Source: Alphaproteobacteria bacterium
GTDB taxonomy: Bacteria; Pseudomonadota; Alphaproteobacteria; UBA9219
Assembly (NCBI GenBank): GCA_009779745.1
Contig: WRDR01000010.1
Coordinates: forward strand, 1 to 59,822
Direction: 5' to 3'
Length of the DNA: 59,822 bases
Part shown: positions 34,355-43,386 of the stretch, in pieces
Layout of the letters: every line of letters begins with the position of its first letter
Numbering within the stretch: position 1 is the stretch's first letter
Position numbers and translations under genes: made by a program
The notes under the pieces: model-generated
The model's database searches: none
What the model was told of the DNA's origin: nothing
What the model saw: only the letters and a program-made list of their open reading frames with translations

Positions 34355-36970
34355 ATGAAATGTAAAATTGAAAATGGAAAATTAATAACGCAATTGCTGT
34401 ATGTACGTATTCCATTCTGCGTTCTAAATTTTACGTTCTACATTCTTTTAACCGCTCCGGCATTTGCAAACACTACTACACCTCCTCTCTGCAAAGTTGG
34501 GACAGCAATAGAAATTGTTCAGAGCGGGACTACTTGGACGTGGAAGTGTGAAGGGAAGTATGGAGGAACAACTGCATCTTGCGCCCCGAAAATAGACGGC
34601 AAATGCGGAACAGCAGATGGAGTTGCAACAGCCGATGCACCGACTGATGCCAGATGCTCTGTTGGCGATGCAGGCGCAGTAACGGAAGAAGACAATACAT
34701 TCAAATGGGCATGCAACGGCATAAACGGAGGAGCTGCTGTCACAACCTGCTCCGCACCGAAGATGATAACAGGCGTTTGCGGCAGTGCACACGGACAGGG
34801 GTTTGCAACTGCGCCGACAACGAACCTCTGCTCTGTCGGCACAAATACTGAACTGGACGGTACAGGTCCATGGACATGGACATGCGGCGGTATCAACGGC
34901 GGAAATACCAGCAGCACTTGTACTGCGGAAAAGACTGAGTGCGGAACACCTGAAGAAGTAGCATTGGCAGGAGCACCGATGTGTAAGGGCGGTATAGAGC
35001 CTTCGAATATTAACATTCCTGTTCCTGCGATGAGTAATGGTAAAGGATCTGCTCTTATGACATGGAATTGCGGCTTAGGAACATGCAGTGCAACTCGATG
35101 CTTTTGGAATGTAACATCTTGTATCGGAACGCCTGATCCTGTAAGCACTGGTGCGAACGGCTGCGGCGGTGCTATAAACTACTATGGATCAGATATTAAA
35201 ATCTATGCACAAGTGATTGCAGGCGGCGGCGGTGGTCTACCAAGCTCTCCAAGAGCAGGAGGAGGGAGCAGTATAGTTGGTATCAATAGAAACGGATCAT
35301 CATTTGAACAATCCATAGCAAGTGCAGCAACAACTGACTCACAACCAACAGGTATCAAACAAACAGGGACTATTAATTTTAGAAATGGGGCTAAATTAGA
35401 AGCTTATGTCGGAGGAGGAGGCGGCGGGGGTGATACAATTGTTGTAGGAGGCGGCGGCGGTGCCGGATGGAATGGCGGAGTGGGAGGATCAAGCGGCGCG
35501 AATATATACCCGGCAAGCGGAGCAAGCGGAAGCAGGTTTAAAGGCGGAGCAGGAGCATCTTATACTGGTCCTGCTCCCGGTAGTGTTACTAGGGGTGGTC
35601 AACCGGGAAATGGTAATATTGGCGGAGCTGCTCAAAGTGCCTCAGCATCAGCCTCTGTTGCAATTGGCGGAGGCGGAGGAGGTTTCGGCGGCGGCGGGGG
35701 TGGCGCATCTACCGCCTATAACGGAACAGCTACATCCGGTAAAGGCGGAAATGAAGGTAATAACGGAACAAATGGCGCAGGTGCTGGCGGATTTGGGGCA
35801 TTAAGATGGTTAAATATTGCAGAATGGAATCAACAAATAACAAATGAAGCAGGAAAAGCTGGTTCTGTTGGATCTATCGGCGGTAATGCAGGATTTATTA
35901 TGCTGCTATACATCACGCCGAATGAGGTTTGTTCGCTGAGTGAGACTCCTGTAGCCGGAGCCTGCGGCACTGCTCATGGTGTCGGAGTTGCTGCTGCGCC
36001 GACAACAAACCTCTGCTCTGCAGGTACTGAGACCGCAGTAACCATTAACGCAACAAACTATACTTGGTCTTGCGCAGGACAACACGGCGGAGCAGCCGCC
36101 TCTTGTTCTGCTGAACGCCTCCTGCCCGGTGCCTGCGGCACTGCTCACGACATTGCAGCAGCCTCGCCTCCGGCAGCCAATCTTTGCACAACCGGTACTG
36201 CGTCCGCAGTTACAACTAACGCAGCAAACTATACTTGGTCTTGCTACGGAGCAGGCGGTGATGAGTCCTTGTGCTCAGCTCCCAGAAAAATAAACGGAGT
36301 GTGCGGCACTGCTCACGGCGTTGCAGCAGTCTTGCCTCCGGCAGCCAATCTTTGCACAACCGGTACTACGTCCGCAGTTACAACTAGTGCTGCGGCTTAT
36401 ACTTGGAAATGTGCGGGAGCAAACGGCGGCGATGAGTCCTCGTGCTCAGCTCCCAGAAAAATAAACGGAGCATGCGGAAGCGATAACGGGAAGGTACTTT
36501 CATCTGCACCGGTAAACTTGTGCAGCGCAGGCACTGCCGGTGGTGTCAGCGGTTCAGGTCCTTGGACTTGGGAATGCACAGGTGTAAATGAAGGCTCAAA
36601 TGCCTCATGCAGCACGGTTGTGTGCCTGAACGACACTCTGCCAACCATGAGTCAGGCTCTTACCAATCCGATGAATTTGGTTGAGGGATATTGCCATACA
36701 GCCAATTTGGGTTGCTCTTACAGTGCCGTTTGTGCCGCTGCACAAGGAAACGGTTGGAGCGGTAGGTTCTATGTAGGATCAACAACTGACGGCACTCCCG
36801 GGGGAGGGACATACTGCTTTTGCAGGACTAAGAGTTATGGTACAAACCAATGCGGCACCTTGTCGTCTTGGGTTCTCCAAGCCAACAGCTCTGCGTCGTA
36901 TTGTGCGACCAATTGCGCGGGCGTTTGTGCGACCAATATCGGTTCGTGGGGTGCAGGTGTGCGGTGGTGA
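34355..36970 (+). CDS. Secreted Cys-repeat and glycine-rich protein
   Basis: 871 aa, start fixed by GGAGGAGG five bases upstream. Signal peptide to about residue 39 (ILLTAPAFA). Then about three ~47-residue units of the form CGxAxG...LCSxGT...WxWxC.G..GG...CSA, four Cys each; a ~200-residue glycine-rich block with GGGGGGGDTIVVGGGGGAG (like the Gly-rich domain of ALK-type proteins); about four more Cys units, of which the two at ~36139-36290 and ~36298-36455 are nearly identical in DNA; and a Cys-rich end (YCFCRTKS, then CATNCAGVCATN). Probably surface-exposed and disulfide-stabilised; adhesive or structural role is a guess. Confidence 0.8.
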   Translation: MKCKIENGKLITQLLYVRIPFCVLNFTFYILLTAPAFANTTTPPLCKVGTAIEIVQSGTTWTWKCEGKYGGTTASCAPKIDGKCGTADGVATADAPTDARCSVGDAGAVTEEDNTFKWACNGINGGAAVTTCSAPKMITGVCGSAHGQGFATAPTTNLCSVGTNTELDGTGPWTWTCGGINGGNTSSTCTAEKTECGTPEEVALAGAPMCKGGIEPSNINIPVPAMSNGKGSALMTWNCGLGTCSATRCFWNVTSCIGTPDPVSTGANGCGGAINYYGSDIKIYAQVIAGGGGGLPSSPRAGGGSSIVGINRNGSSFEQSIASAATTDSQPTGIKQTGTINFRNGAKLEAYVGGGGGGGDTIVVGGGGGAGWNGGVGGSSGANIYPASGASGSRFKGGAGASYTGPAPGSVTRGGQPGNGNIGGAAQSASASASVAIGGGGGGFGGGGGGASTAYNGTATSGKGGNEGNNGTNGAGAGGFGALRWLNIAEWNQQITNEAGKAGSVGSIGGNAGFIMLLYITPNEVCSLSETPVAGACGTAHGVGVAAAPTTNLCSAGTETAVTINATNYTWSCAGQHGGAAASCSAERLLPGACGTAHDIAAASPPAANLCTTGTASAVTTNAANYTWSCYGAGGDESLCSAPRKINGVCGTAHGVAAVLPPAANLCTTGTTSAVTTSAAAYTWKCAGANGGDESSCSAPRKINGACGSDNGKVLSSAPVNLCSAGTAGGVSGSGPWTWECTGVNEGSNASCSTVVCLNDTLPTMSQALTNPMNLVEGYCHTANLGCSYSAVCAAAQGNGWSGRFYVGSTTDGTPGGGTYCFCRTKSYGTNQCGTLSSWVLQANSSASYCATNCAGVCATNIGSWGAGVRW

Positions 36971-37177
36971 GCCTTGAATAATGTGAAATTTGAAATGTGA
37001 AATTAGGAATTGACGGTTGCTGTAAGTGAATATTCCCCTTCCCTTAAAAAGGGCAGGGAAATACGTCAACAATTCCTCATTCCCCACTCTTAACCATTAA
37101 AAAATCTGTGGAAAAGTGGGTTGCAACTCATTGATATTCCTAAAACAAATTATTTCCGTTAACGTTTTAGTAATAAA
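36971..37177. repeat. Intergenic repeats after the Cys/Gly-rich gene
   Basis: 207 bp with no gene. GTGAAATTTGAAATGTGAAATTAGGAATTGAC (36983-37014, in parts) is the gene-end repeat; CCCCTTCCCTTaaaAAGGGCAGGG (about 37036-37059) is an imperfect hairpin related to that at 27.9 kb. A promoter for the following transglycosylase gene is expected but not identifiable. Confidence 0.45.
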
Positions 37178-38974
37178 ATGCTTGCTTTCAATACTTTCTT
37201 CAGCCATGCTCCTCTCATGAGAAAATTTTTTAACCATATATTAAGATCTCGCACCAGAGCCTTTGACGTAGTGCTTGTGTCATGCTTTCTTTTTGTGACG
37301 GTATTGTTCTCTGCCTCTATGGTTTCAGAGAATAAACTGAAAGAAAGCCTTGTCAAATTTGGTAAAGCTCTGGAACAAACCCCGTCTCTTCATGAGAATG
37401 CGGGTTTTGCTGACTCGTCCGGTTATACGGGCAAGACTTTGAAAATAGCCGTACTGCCGCCTAAAGACGAACTCCTTTACAGGACTGTGTTCACCTTACA
37501 GAAGAAGGGCTTTTTCGATAAAACCTCCTCTATTGTTTCCGAAGTCGGCAATAAAGGGCTAATCGGCCATGTTTTAGCGGATAAATACCTTAATTCTCAG
37601 CTTTCTTTTAGTGAGGCTTCAAGCTGGCTTCATAAATATTCTTATCTGCCTCAGGCAAATGAAATATACCAAAAAGCCTCTAAATTAGCCGATTTTGACA
37701 AGAATTCCATAAGGAAACCCAAGAGCCCCTCAAAAAGTAAAAACCTTGCCAATGCCGATAGTTACTCTCTAAGACCGAATTCTCAGCTCATGACGCTGTC
37801 TGTCAGCACTGATGCGCCTCCGCTTGACGTTGAAGAGACTGAAACCAATAATCTATCCAGTGCCTCGGCTATGTGGGATAAGGGGTTGGCTGCTTGGAAG
37901 AGGAAGGAATTTGAATCCGCATCTTATACTTTTTCCAGACTGGCGTTATATCCCAACATTTCCGATCAGGTAAAGGCCAGAGCCGGTTTCTGGGCGTACA
38001 GATCTTATGAGAGGATAAGAAATAAAGACAAGGCTCTTTACTGGCTGAGTTTCTCAAGCGAATTTCCTAATTCTTTTTACGGCGTGATGGCTTCTCACCT
38101 TTTGACTAAGGTAGCAATAAGCAAAAGAACGAAAAATATTTCTATTCTGACTGAAAGTGATATTAATTATTTGTCTGCGCACCCTGCGGGCTGGAGGGCT
38201 TTGGCTCTGGTACAGGTAGGAAGACCGGACCTAGCGGAAAAAGAACTGGAGCAGGTATTGTCTTCTAATCCAACGCCTGCCGTGAATTCTGCAGCGTTTG
38301 CTCTGGCGGAACACGCCGGCATAGCCTCTATATTACAGAGAACAAGCGGACTCTCCAAGATAGCGGCGCAAACCAATATAGACAAAGCCTACCCTACTCC
38401 GGATTGGGAGCCCAAATCCGGCTGGAGCGTGAATCCCGCGCTGATATACGCTATTGTAAAACAGGAGTCTGTGTTTAAGGTCGGAGCCGTGAGTCCCAAA
38501 GGAGCGTGCGGAGTCATGCAGATTATGCCCAATACTGCAAAACACATCGCTAAAAAAACCGGAGGCAGCACGAATATAGCATGTGCCGATTATAATAGTA
38601 ATCCTGAAATAAGTTTGGAAATGGGACAGAAGTATCTGCGTTTGCTGGCAGCGGACAAAACTATCGGAGATAATCTTTTGTTCCTGCTTGCGGCGTATAA
38701 TGCAGGGCCAAGCAAAGTTGCCAATTGGATAGGAAGCGAGCCGGTATCAGACTCTCTGCTGTTCATAGAGAGCCTTCCTTTCAGAGAGACTAGGAATTAT
38801 GTAAAACAGGTTATGCTGAATTACTGGGTGTACGGAACAAAAATAGATGCTTCGGAAAGATCCAAACAGGTGGACGAGATAATTGCGCTGGCAAGAGGCA
38901 AATGGCCTCAGCACAAGGTTGTGGCATACAGTGCCCCAAGCAAGAAAAAAGATCTTAAGCTTTCTGCGCTATAA
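37178..38974 (+). CDS. Lytic transglycosylase (Slt-type) with N-terminal anchor
   Basis: 598 aa. A hydrophobic segment (~27-50) is probably a signal anchor. Residues ~200-400 are helical repeats like the superhelical region of Slt70 (WDKGLAAWKRKEFESASYTFSRLAL, ARAGFWAYRSYERI). The C-terminal family 1 catalytic domain has Glu430 in YAIVKQESVFK, SPKGACGVMQIMPNTA, and LLAAYNAGPSKVANWI. Cuts peptidoglycan to anhydromuropeptides. No clear ribosome-binding site; an ATG at 37217 is an alternative. A second Slt-type enzyme lies at 54.8 kb. Confidence 0.9.
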   Translation: MLAFNTFFSHAPLMRKFFNHILRSRTRAFDVVLVSCFLFVTVLFSASMVSENKLKESLVKFGKALEQTPSLHENAGFADSSGYTGKTLKIAVLPPKDELLYRTVFTLQKKGFFDKTSSIVSEVGNKGLIGHVLADKYLNSQLSFSEASSWLHKYSYLPQANEIYQKASKLADFDKNSIRKPKSPSKSKNLANADSYSLRPNSQLMTLSVSTDAPPLDVEETETNNLSSASAMWDKGLAAWKRKEFESASYTFSRLALYPNISDQVKARAGFWAYRSYERIRNKDKALYWLSFSSEFPNSFYGVMASHLLTKVAISKRTKNISILTESDINYLSAHPAGWRALALVQVGRPDLAEKELEQVLSSNPTPAVNSAAFALAEHAGIASILQRTSGLSKIAAQTNIDKAYPTPDWEPKSGWSVNPALIYAIVKQESVFKVGAVSPKGACGVMQIMPNTAKHIAKKTGGSTNIACADYNSNPEISLEMGQKYLRLLAADKTIGDNLLFLLAAYNAGPSKVANWIGSEPVSDSLLFIESLPFRETRNYVKQVMLNYWVYGTKIDASERSKQVDEIIALARGKWPQHKVVAYSAPSKKKDLKLSAL

Positions 38975-38994
38975 TAATTTCAAATTATATAAAA

Positions 38995-40002
38995 CTACTG
39001 CACAAAGCGTCCGTATATCTCGTCATGAGAAACAGTCATGCCTTCCGGAATCCTGTTAGGCGTTTTTATAGGCATATTGCGGATACTATTGCCCAGCTCA
39101 CTAGCCCTCTTTATCCTGACAGGCTCTATTTTGGGGAATAAAGCAGAGGCTTTGACACGAACATTCTCTCTCTCTCCCTCAACAATAACCAGCTCATTCA
39201 AAGCACCGTTATCGGAAAAACACCCGCAAACCAAAACGCCTCCCCTGCCGCATCCGGCATCTAGGGTAACGGCAAGTCCTGTAAGGAAACAGCCCCGGTT
39301 GGCAGTATCAAAACCTCTTACAACGCAAAGACAGGTCTCGCGGGAATCTATAGGCAAAGAATAAGATGAAAACTGCGTAGCAGTCTCTCCGGACCAAAAA
39401 GTATCTTTCTGGTCTTCAAGAGATTTGGAAAAATCATAATTAGCCGGAACAAAAATCATGCCCATAAGCCCAGAAGCGCGCCTAGTAAAAGCAGCTCTGC
39501 GCATAGAGAACATAAATTTCTCATGCCCAGGCTTTGCCCTGTTGGCAGACCTAAGTTCGGAAGTCCATCTTGATATAGTGGAACTGTCCTCTTTCACAAT
39601 GAATCTGGCTTCATTCATGCTAAAATCATAAACCTGCAAATAGGATCCCACCCCTGCCCCTAGGAGCATTTCCATAGTCCTAACAGGAGAAGGAGAAAAT
39701 TGTAAGCGCAGAAGCCTGATCCAAGCCTCTTCCATAGGACCTCTAAGGAAGACAATATCGGAAGAGTCCACACCCTCTTTGCACATGAGAGCAGACCTGA
39801 AAATCATAAGCTCATCAAGAATATCCAAGTTGCGTTCGTAGTTATCACCGAGATAGTTTCCTAAATAAACAATCTTGTCTTTTGCCCGGAACTTAGCCGC
39901 AATATAATCATGCAGAGCAGACAGCTTATCAACATCTCCTACGAGAGCAGGAACAGCCCAAACTCGGCCGGGCTGACTTAATTCTGCAAATTTCTCATTC
40001 AT
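38995..40002 (-). CDS. Degenerate metallophosphatase-like protein
   Basis: 335 aa. The opening RVWAVPALVGDVDKLSALHDYI...DKIVYLGNYLGD aligns in pattern with calcineurin-type phosphatases (RxWAIGDIHG...DxLVYLGDYxDRG), but the metal-binding Asp-x-His is replaced by Gly-Asp-Val and GDxxDRG by GNYLGD. Later there is a PANYDFSKS segment and a GCGRGGVLVCGCF stretch where the GHT-type motif would be. Likely catalytically altered or inactive. GGAG before the ATG supports the start. Same pattern is known to me only vaguely in alphaproteobacteria. Confidence 0.6.
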   Translation of the reverse strand: MNEKFAELSQPGRVWAVPALVGDVDKLSALHDYIAAKFRAKDKIVYLGNYLGDNYERNLDILDELMIFRSALMCKEGVDSSDIVFLRGPMEEAWIRLLRLQFSPSPVRTMEMLLGAGVGSYLQVYDFSMNEARFIVKEDSSTISRWTSELRSANRAKPGHEKFMFSMRRAAFTRRASGLMGMIFVPANYDFSKSLEDQKDTFWSGETATQFSSYSLPIDSRETCLCVVRGFDTANRGCFLTGLAVTLDAGCGRGGVLVCGCFSDNGALNELVIVEGERENVRVKASALFPKIEPVRIKRASELGNSIRNMPIKTPNRIPEGMTVSHDEIYGRFVQ

Positions 40003-40182
40003 AGAGAACTCCTTAGATGACTCTTGCGATTCGGCTTCATATATTGGAAAAATCTTTTAAATCAGATAGTTAAACACGGTTAGATAGGTCGGGAATAGTT
40101 AACAAACCCTTAACAGCATAACTCTGCTTGTCTCAAAAAGCAACTGTTCTCTTACAGGATTATGTTTATGCTGTGGATAGAG

Positions 40183-41388
40183 TTATAAACTCGATAGTCT
40201 CTTGGCAGCCTCTTTTATATTCTCAAGGCTATTGAATGCAGAAATCCTGAAATACCCCTCGCCCATTTTGCCGAAGCCGCTGCCCGGAGTTGTAACAATT
40301 CCAAAATTATCCAAAAGGAAAGAAAACATATCCCAGCTGGACTTACCGCCGATAGTCTTCGTCCATATATAAGGAGCATTATCACCGCCCCAGAAAGGAA
40401 GTCCTAGTTTTCTTAGCGTCTCTGCAATAATTTTAGCGTTGTTCATATAGAAATCTACAAGCTGTCTGACCTCTGCCTGACCTTCTTTGGAATACAAAGC
40501 CTCCGCCGCTCTCTGAACAGGGTATGAAACGCCGTTAAACTTAGAGCCTTGCCTGCGCTTCCAAACAGAGTGCAAAGACACAGATTTTTCTCCGTCCAAA
40601 GAATACGCCGTAAGAGCCTTAGGAACTACGGCAAAAGCACAGCGAAGCCCCGTGAATCCGCCGCTCTTGGAAAAACTCCTGGTCTCAATAGCGCACTGAT
40701 ATGCGCCCTCTATCTCGTATATGGATCTGGGAATATCAGGGTTTCGTATATAATCCCCATATGCAGCATCAAAAATAATCAGCGATTTGTTCTTCAAAGC
40801 ATAATCAACCCAAGATTTAAGCTGTTCTTTAGTAGCAACAGCCCCAGTAGGATTATTAGGAAAACACAAATAAATCACATCAACCTTTTCAAAAGGAGGC
40901 TCCGGCACAAAGCCGTTATCCTCGGTGCCGTTTACGAAAATAATATCCTCATTGCCCGCCATAATGTTAGTATCATAATAAACAGGGTAGACAGGATCCG
41001 GAATAGCAATACGATTTCCTTTGCCTAAAATATCAAGAATATTACCGCAATCACACTTGCTGCCGTCAGAAACAAAAATCTCATCATCGGTAATAGAAAG
41101 ATTGCGGGACCTGTAATCGTTCTCCGCAACAGCATGGCGCAAAAACTCATAACCTTCTTCCGGACCGTACCCGCGGAAAGTTTCACGCACAGCCATTTCG
41201 TCAACTGCTTTGTGCAGAGCCTTTATAGACGCAGCAGGCAAAGGCTCCGTAACATCGCCGATGCCGCAGCGTATGACAGAATCAGCCTTATCAGGATTGT
41301 TGGTCTTAAAATCGGAAACTCTTTTTGCGATTTCTGAGAACAAATAAGAAGGAGAGAGTTTGAAAAAATTTTCATTAACGAACGCCAT
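40183..41388 (-). CDS. dapL: LL-diaminopimelate aminotransferase
   Basis: 401-aa fold-type I PLP enzyme. The family opening FVNENFFKLSPSYLFSEIAKRV, IRCGIGDVTEPLP, ETFRGYGPEEGYEFLR, SDGSKCDCGNI, CFPNNPTGA, FDAAYGDYI and the PLP lysine in SFSKSGGFTGLRCAF all fit DapL rather than generic AspC-like enzymes. It makes LL-diaminopimelate from tetrahydrodipicolinate in one step, bypassing DapD/C/E. Unusual for alphaproteobacteria, which mostly use the succinylase route. GGAGG precedes the ATG. It lies 22 bp downstream of yraN. Confidence 0.92.
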   Translation of the reverse strand: MAFVNENFFKLSPSYLFSEIAKRVSDFKTNNPDKADSVIRCGIGDVTEPLPAASIKALHKAVDEMAVRETFRGYGPEEGYEFLRHAVAENDYRSRNLSITDDEIFVSDGSKCDCGNILDILGKGNRIAIPDPVYPVYYDTNIMAGNEDIIFVNGTEDNGFVPEPPFEKVDVIYLCFPNNPTGAVATKEQLKSWVDYALKNKSLIIFDAAYGDYIRNPDIPRSIYEIEGAYQCAIETRSFSKSGGFTGLRCAFAVVPKALTAYSLDGEKSVSLHSVWKRRQGSKFNGVSYPVQRAAEALYSKEGQAEVRQLVDFYMNNAKIIAETLRKLGLPFWGGDNAPYIWTKTIGGKSSWDMFSFLLDNFGIVTTPGSGFGKMGEGYFRISAFNSLENIKEAAKRLSSL

Positions 41389-41409
41389 TGTAATGCCTCC
41401 ATAAAAATA

Positions 41410-41883
41410 TTACCACAAGCCGAAGTTTTTATAGTGTACCGGAATTAATCTCATTTGCCAATTAGTAAAAGGAATTTTTCTCGGCACCATAAACATAGTA
41501 TCAACTCTTCTTTTGCATTTACAGAATTCTCTGTTGTTGGATATAAACACTTTAAGAGCCTTCTGTACCCTGTTTATCTGTTTTTCCGTCACAGAAATCT
41601 TAGCATCGAACAGGCTTTGCCTAGCCTTCACCTCAACAGCAATAACAGTATTGTTCTTGTAAGCGATTATGTCTACCTCGCCCCAGTCGGTCTTATATCT
41701 TCTTGCAAGAATTTTGTAAAACTTCAGCAATAAAACCGCAACACAAACCCACTCGGCAACAATGCCGTATCTGTAATTGCGCCCGCCCTGTTTTTTCTTT
41801 TTCTGCTTGTAGCGTAAAGCCTGCTCAGGGGAATACCGCCTGAAAGCCTGTCTTCTTTTGTAGTTGTATGCAGTATACATCAT
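41410..41883 (-). CDS. YraN/UPF0102 family protein
   Basis: 157 aa. The nuclease-like core is GIVAEWVCVAVLLLKFYKILARRYKTDWGEVDIIAYKNNTVIAVEVKAR, with the GEVDII...VEVKAR residues of the Holliday-junction-resolvase-like fold. It is longer than usual at the N terminus by ~35 basic residues (YKRRQAFRRYSPEQALRYKQ). Activity of the family is not settled. Commonly next to rsmI in proteobacteria, but not here. Confidence 0.88.
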   Translation of the reverse strand: MMYTAYNYKRRQAFRRYSPEQALRYKQKKKKQGGRNYRYGIVAEWVCVAVLLLKFYKILARRYKTDWGEVDIIAYKNNTVIAVEVKARQSLFDAKISVTEKQINRVQKALKVFISNNREFCKCKRRVDTMFMVPRKIPFTNWQMRLIPVHYKNFGLW

Positions 41884-41927
41884 GTTAAGTATGATAGCCT
41901 ACATTTCCCGCATCGTCAATGCACCAA

Positions 41928-41961
41928 CTCCACACTCCACTCTCAACCACTCCACACTTAA
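41928..41961. repeat. ACTCCACACT repeat copies
   Basis: CAACTCCACACTCCACTCTCAACC and then CACTCCACACTT, two head-to-tail copies of the short repeat found after other genes, between yraN and the ompA-like terminator. Confidence 0.45.
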
Positions 41962-41995
41962 TAAAAAACCGCCCCCGGATAAACCCCGGAGGCGG
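41962..41995 (-). terminator. Rho-independent terminator of the ompA-like gene
   Basis: On the minus strand, a GC-rich stem CCGCC-CCGG / CCGG-GGCGG (41969-41995) is followed by six T residues (complement of 41962-41968), about 25 bp after the porin stop codon. A textbook intrinsic terminator, as expected for a highly expressed gene. Confidence 0.85.
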
Positions 41996-42019
41996 CTTTA
42001 TAACTAATCTACTAAGAAC

Positions 42020-43159
42020 TTACCTAGAAAGAATTATCTCAGCGCGGCGGTTTTGGGCTTCGCGTACGCCTTGAGTAGTAGGTACAAGCAGATTATGCTT
42101 GCCTTCACCGGTGGTCCTTATGTGAGCGGAACTTACGCCCAGCATCTCGAGCTCTTTACGGACAGCCTCAGCACGGCGTATGGACAAATCCATGTTGTAC
42201 TCGGCACTGCCCATAGTATCGGTATGACCCGTTACAGCGATTTTAGCGTAACCGTCTTCCTTGAACTTCCTGACAGCAGTCCTGATGATTTCTCTGGCTT
42301 CAGGAGTAAGAAGATCCTTGTCAAAGTCAAAGAACACCATAAAGCTCTGAGTTGCCGGAACAGCAGGTCTCATAGGAGCAACCTCTCTTACGACAGGAAC
42401 CTGCATAGCAACAGGTCTGATCGGCTCCGGAGGAGGCGGTGCGGGCGGGCATTCAGCAGGAGCAGACTCTGGACCGAAAGTATAGCGGACACCGACAAAG
42501 ACGTTATGAGAACTAGGATTTATCCTGCCGGCCTTTACACCTTCGAGCTTACCTGTAACATGACCAATGACGCCTAAATAACGATAATCTGCGGTCAAAG
42601 CCCAGTTGCGGTCTAAAATAAACGAGGTACCGAAAATAGCCTGATAGGCAGCAACAACGTCATTACCGGGCTTCCATCTGTAAGTCGTTGAAACAGGAGT
42701 AAAATCCATGTGACCGGAATAACCAAAGCTGGGACCTATACCGGCACCGATATAAGGAACAAACCAAGGAGACGCAACTAAATCCATATCATAAAAGGCG
42801 TTTAAGAAAAGAGTATGGGCATTGAGACGACCCTTTGCCGGCACTGGATCACAGCAATACTTTCCAAAAGGACCAAACCGTTTAGTTTGATACAAATACT
42901 CGACCTCGGCACGGAGTCCGTTATCAAAGGCATAACCGCCGGCACCAAAAATGCCATAAGCAGGGTCTCTGAAGCTAACTCTATAATTATTCCAAGTAGT
43001 GCCTAAGTTGTCCTTATCAAACACAGGCATATCCGGAGAGATTCCAGCACCGGCACCGGCAGCAAGATACCAGCCGCTGGGTCTTTCAGCGTGGGCCGGA
43101 GCAGCTACCAAAACAGCAGCGGCTAAAGCCAGTGAAGCAATGTATAATTTTTTATTCAT
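42020..43159 (-). CDS. OmpA-family outer membrane protein
   Basis: 379 aa: signal peptide cleaved after AHA (~24), an eight-stranded barrel-like domain (25-235) with alternating aromatic strands (GWYLAAGAGAG, FVPYIGAGIGPSFG, NWALTADYRYLG, HNVFVGVRYTF), a Pro-rich hinge (APPPPEPIRP), and the peptidoglycan-binding OmpA C-terminal domain (FFDFDKDLLTPEAREII, VTGHTDTMGSAEYNMDLSIRRAEAV, NRRAEI). TAGGAG precedes the ATG. Links outer membrane to the wall. Confidence 0.93.
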   Translation of the reverse strand: MNKKLYIASLALAAAVLVAAPAHAERPSGWYLAAGAGAGISPDMPVFDKDNLGTTWNNYRVSFRDPAYGIFGAGGYAFDNGLRAEVEYLYQTKRFGPFGKYCCDPVPAKGRLNAHTLFLNAFYDMDLVASPWFVPYIGAGIGPSFGYSGHMDFTPVSTTYRWKPGNDVVAAYQAIFGTSFILDRNWALTADYRYLGVIGHVTGKLEGVKAGRINPSSHNVFVGVRYTFGPESAPAECPPAPPPPEPIRPVAMQVPVVREVAPMRPAVPATQSFMVFFDFDKDLLTPEAREIIRTAVRKFKEDGYAKIAVTGHTDTMGSAEYNMDLSIRRAEAVRKELEMLGVSSAHIRTTGEGKHNLLVPTTQGVREAQNRRAEIILSR

Positions 43160-43386
43160 GAGTAACTCCTATAAAAACACCTATGCCGCCGAACAAACGG
43201 CACGAGGAATCGAAAAAACAGCAACAGTTTGCAAACAGAAGAATATTGCGGGTAATGTAGCCCAAAACATCTAAATTTTCAATTAACGCAATCAGGACAC
43301 TAAATTTTTCATATAGTTGTTGCTTTTTTACCACCATATCACCGTATTTTGTATGATAAAGAAATTTTTTATGCTATATTCGGGTT
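43160..43386. promoter_or_regulatory. Divergent region ompA-like/rnpB with rnpB promoter
   Basis: AT-rich 227 bp. A sigma-70-like promoter for rnpB is TTGTAT (43349-43354), 16 bases, TATGCT (43370-43375), placing the start near 43386, exactly at the RNA 5' end predicted from its closing stem. The porin promoter is on the other strand and not resolved. Confidence 0.5.

Noticed and set aside
34519..35148. 209-codon minus-strand frame opposite the Cys-repeat gene
   Set aside because: Product is a low-complexity mirror of the repeats; no start signal.
34355..36970. CRISPR array or tandem DNA satellite in the repeat gene
   Set aside because: Repeats are ~150 bp, in frame, and diverge as protein units; there are no short identical repeats with unique spacers.
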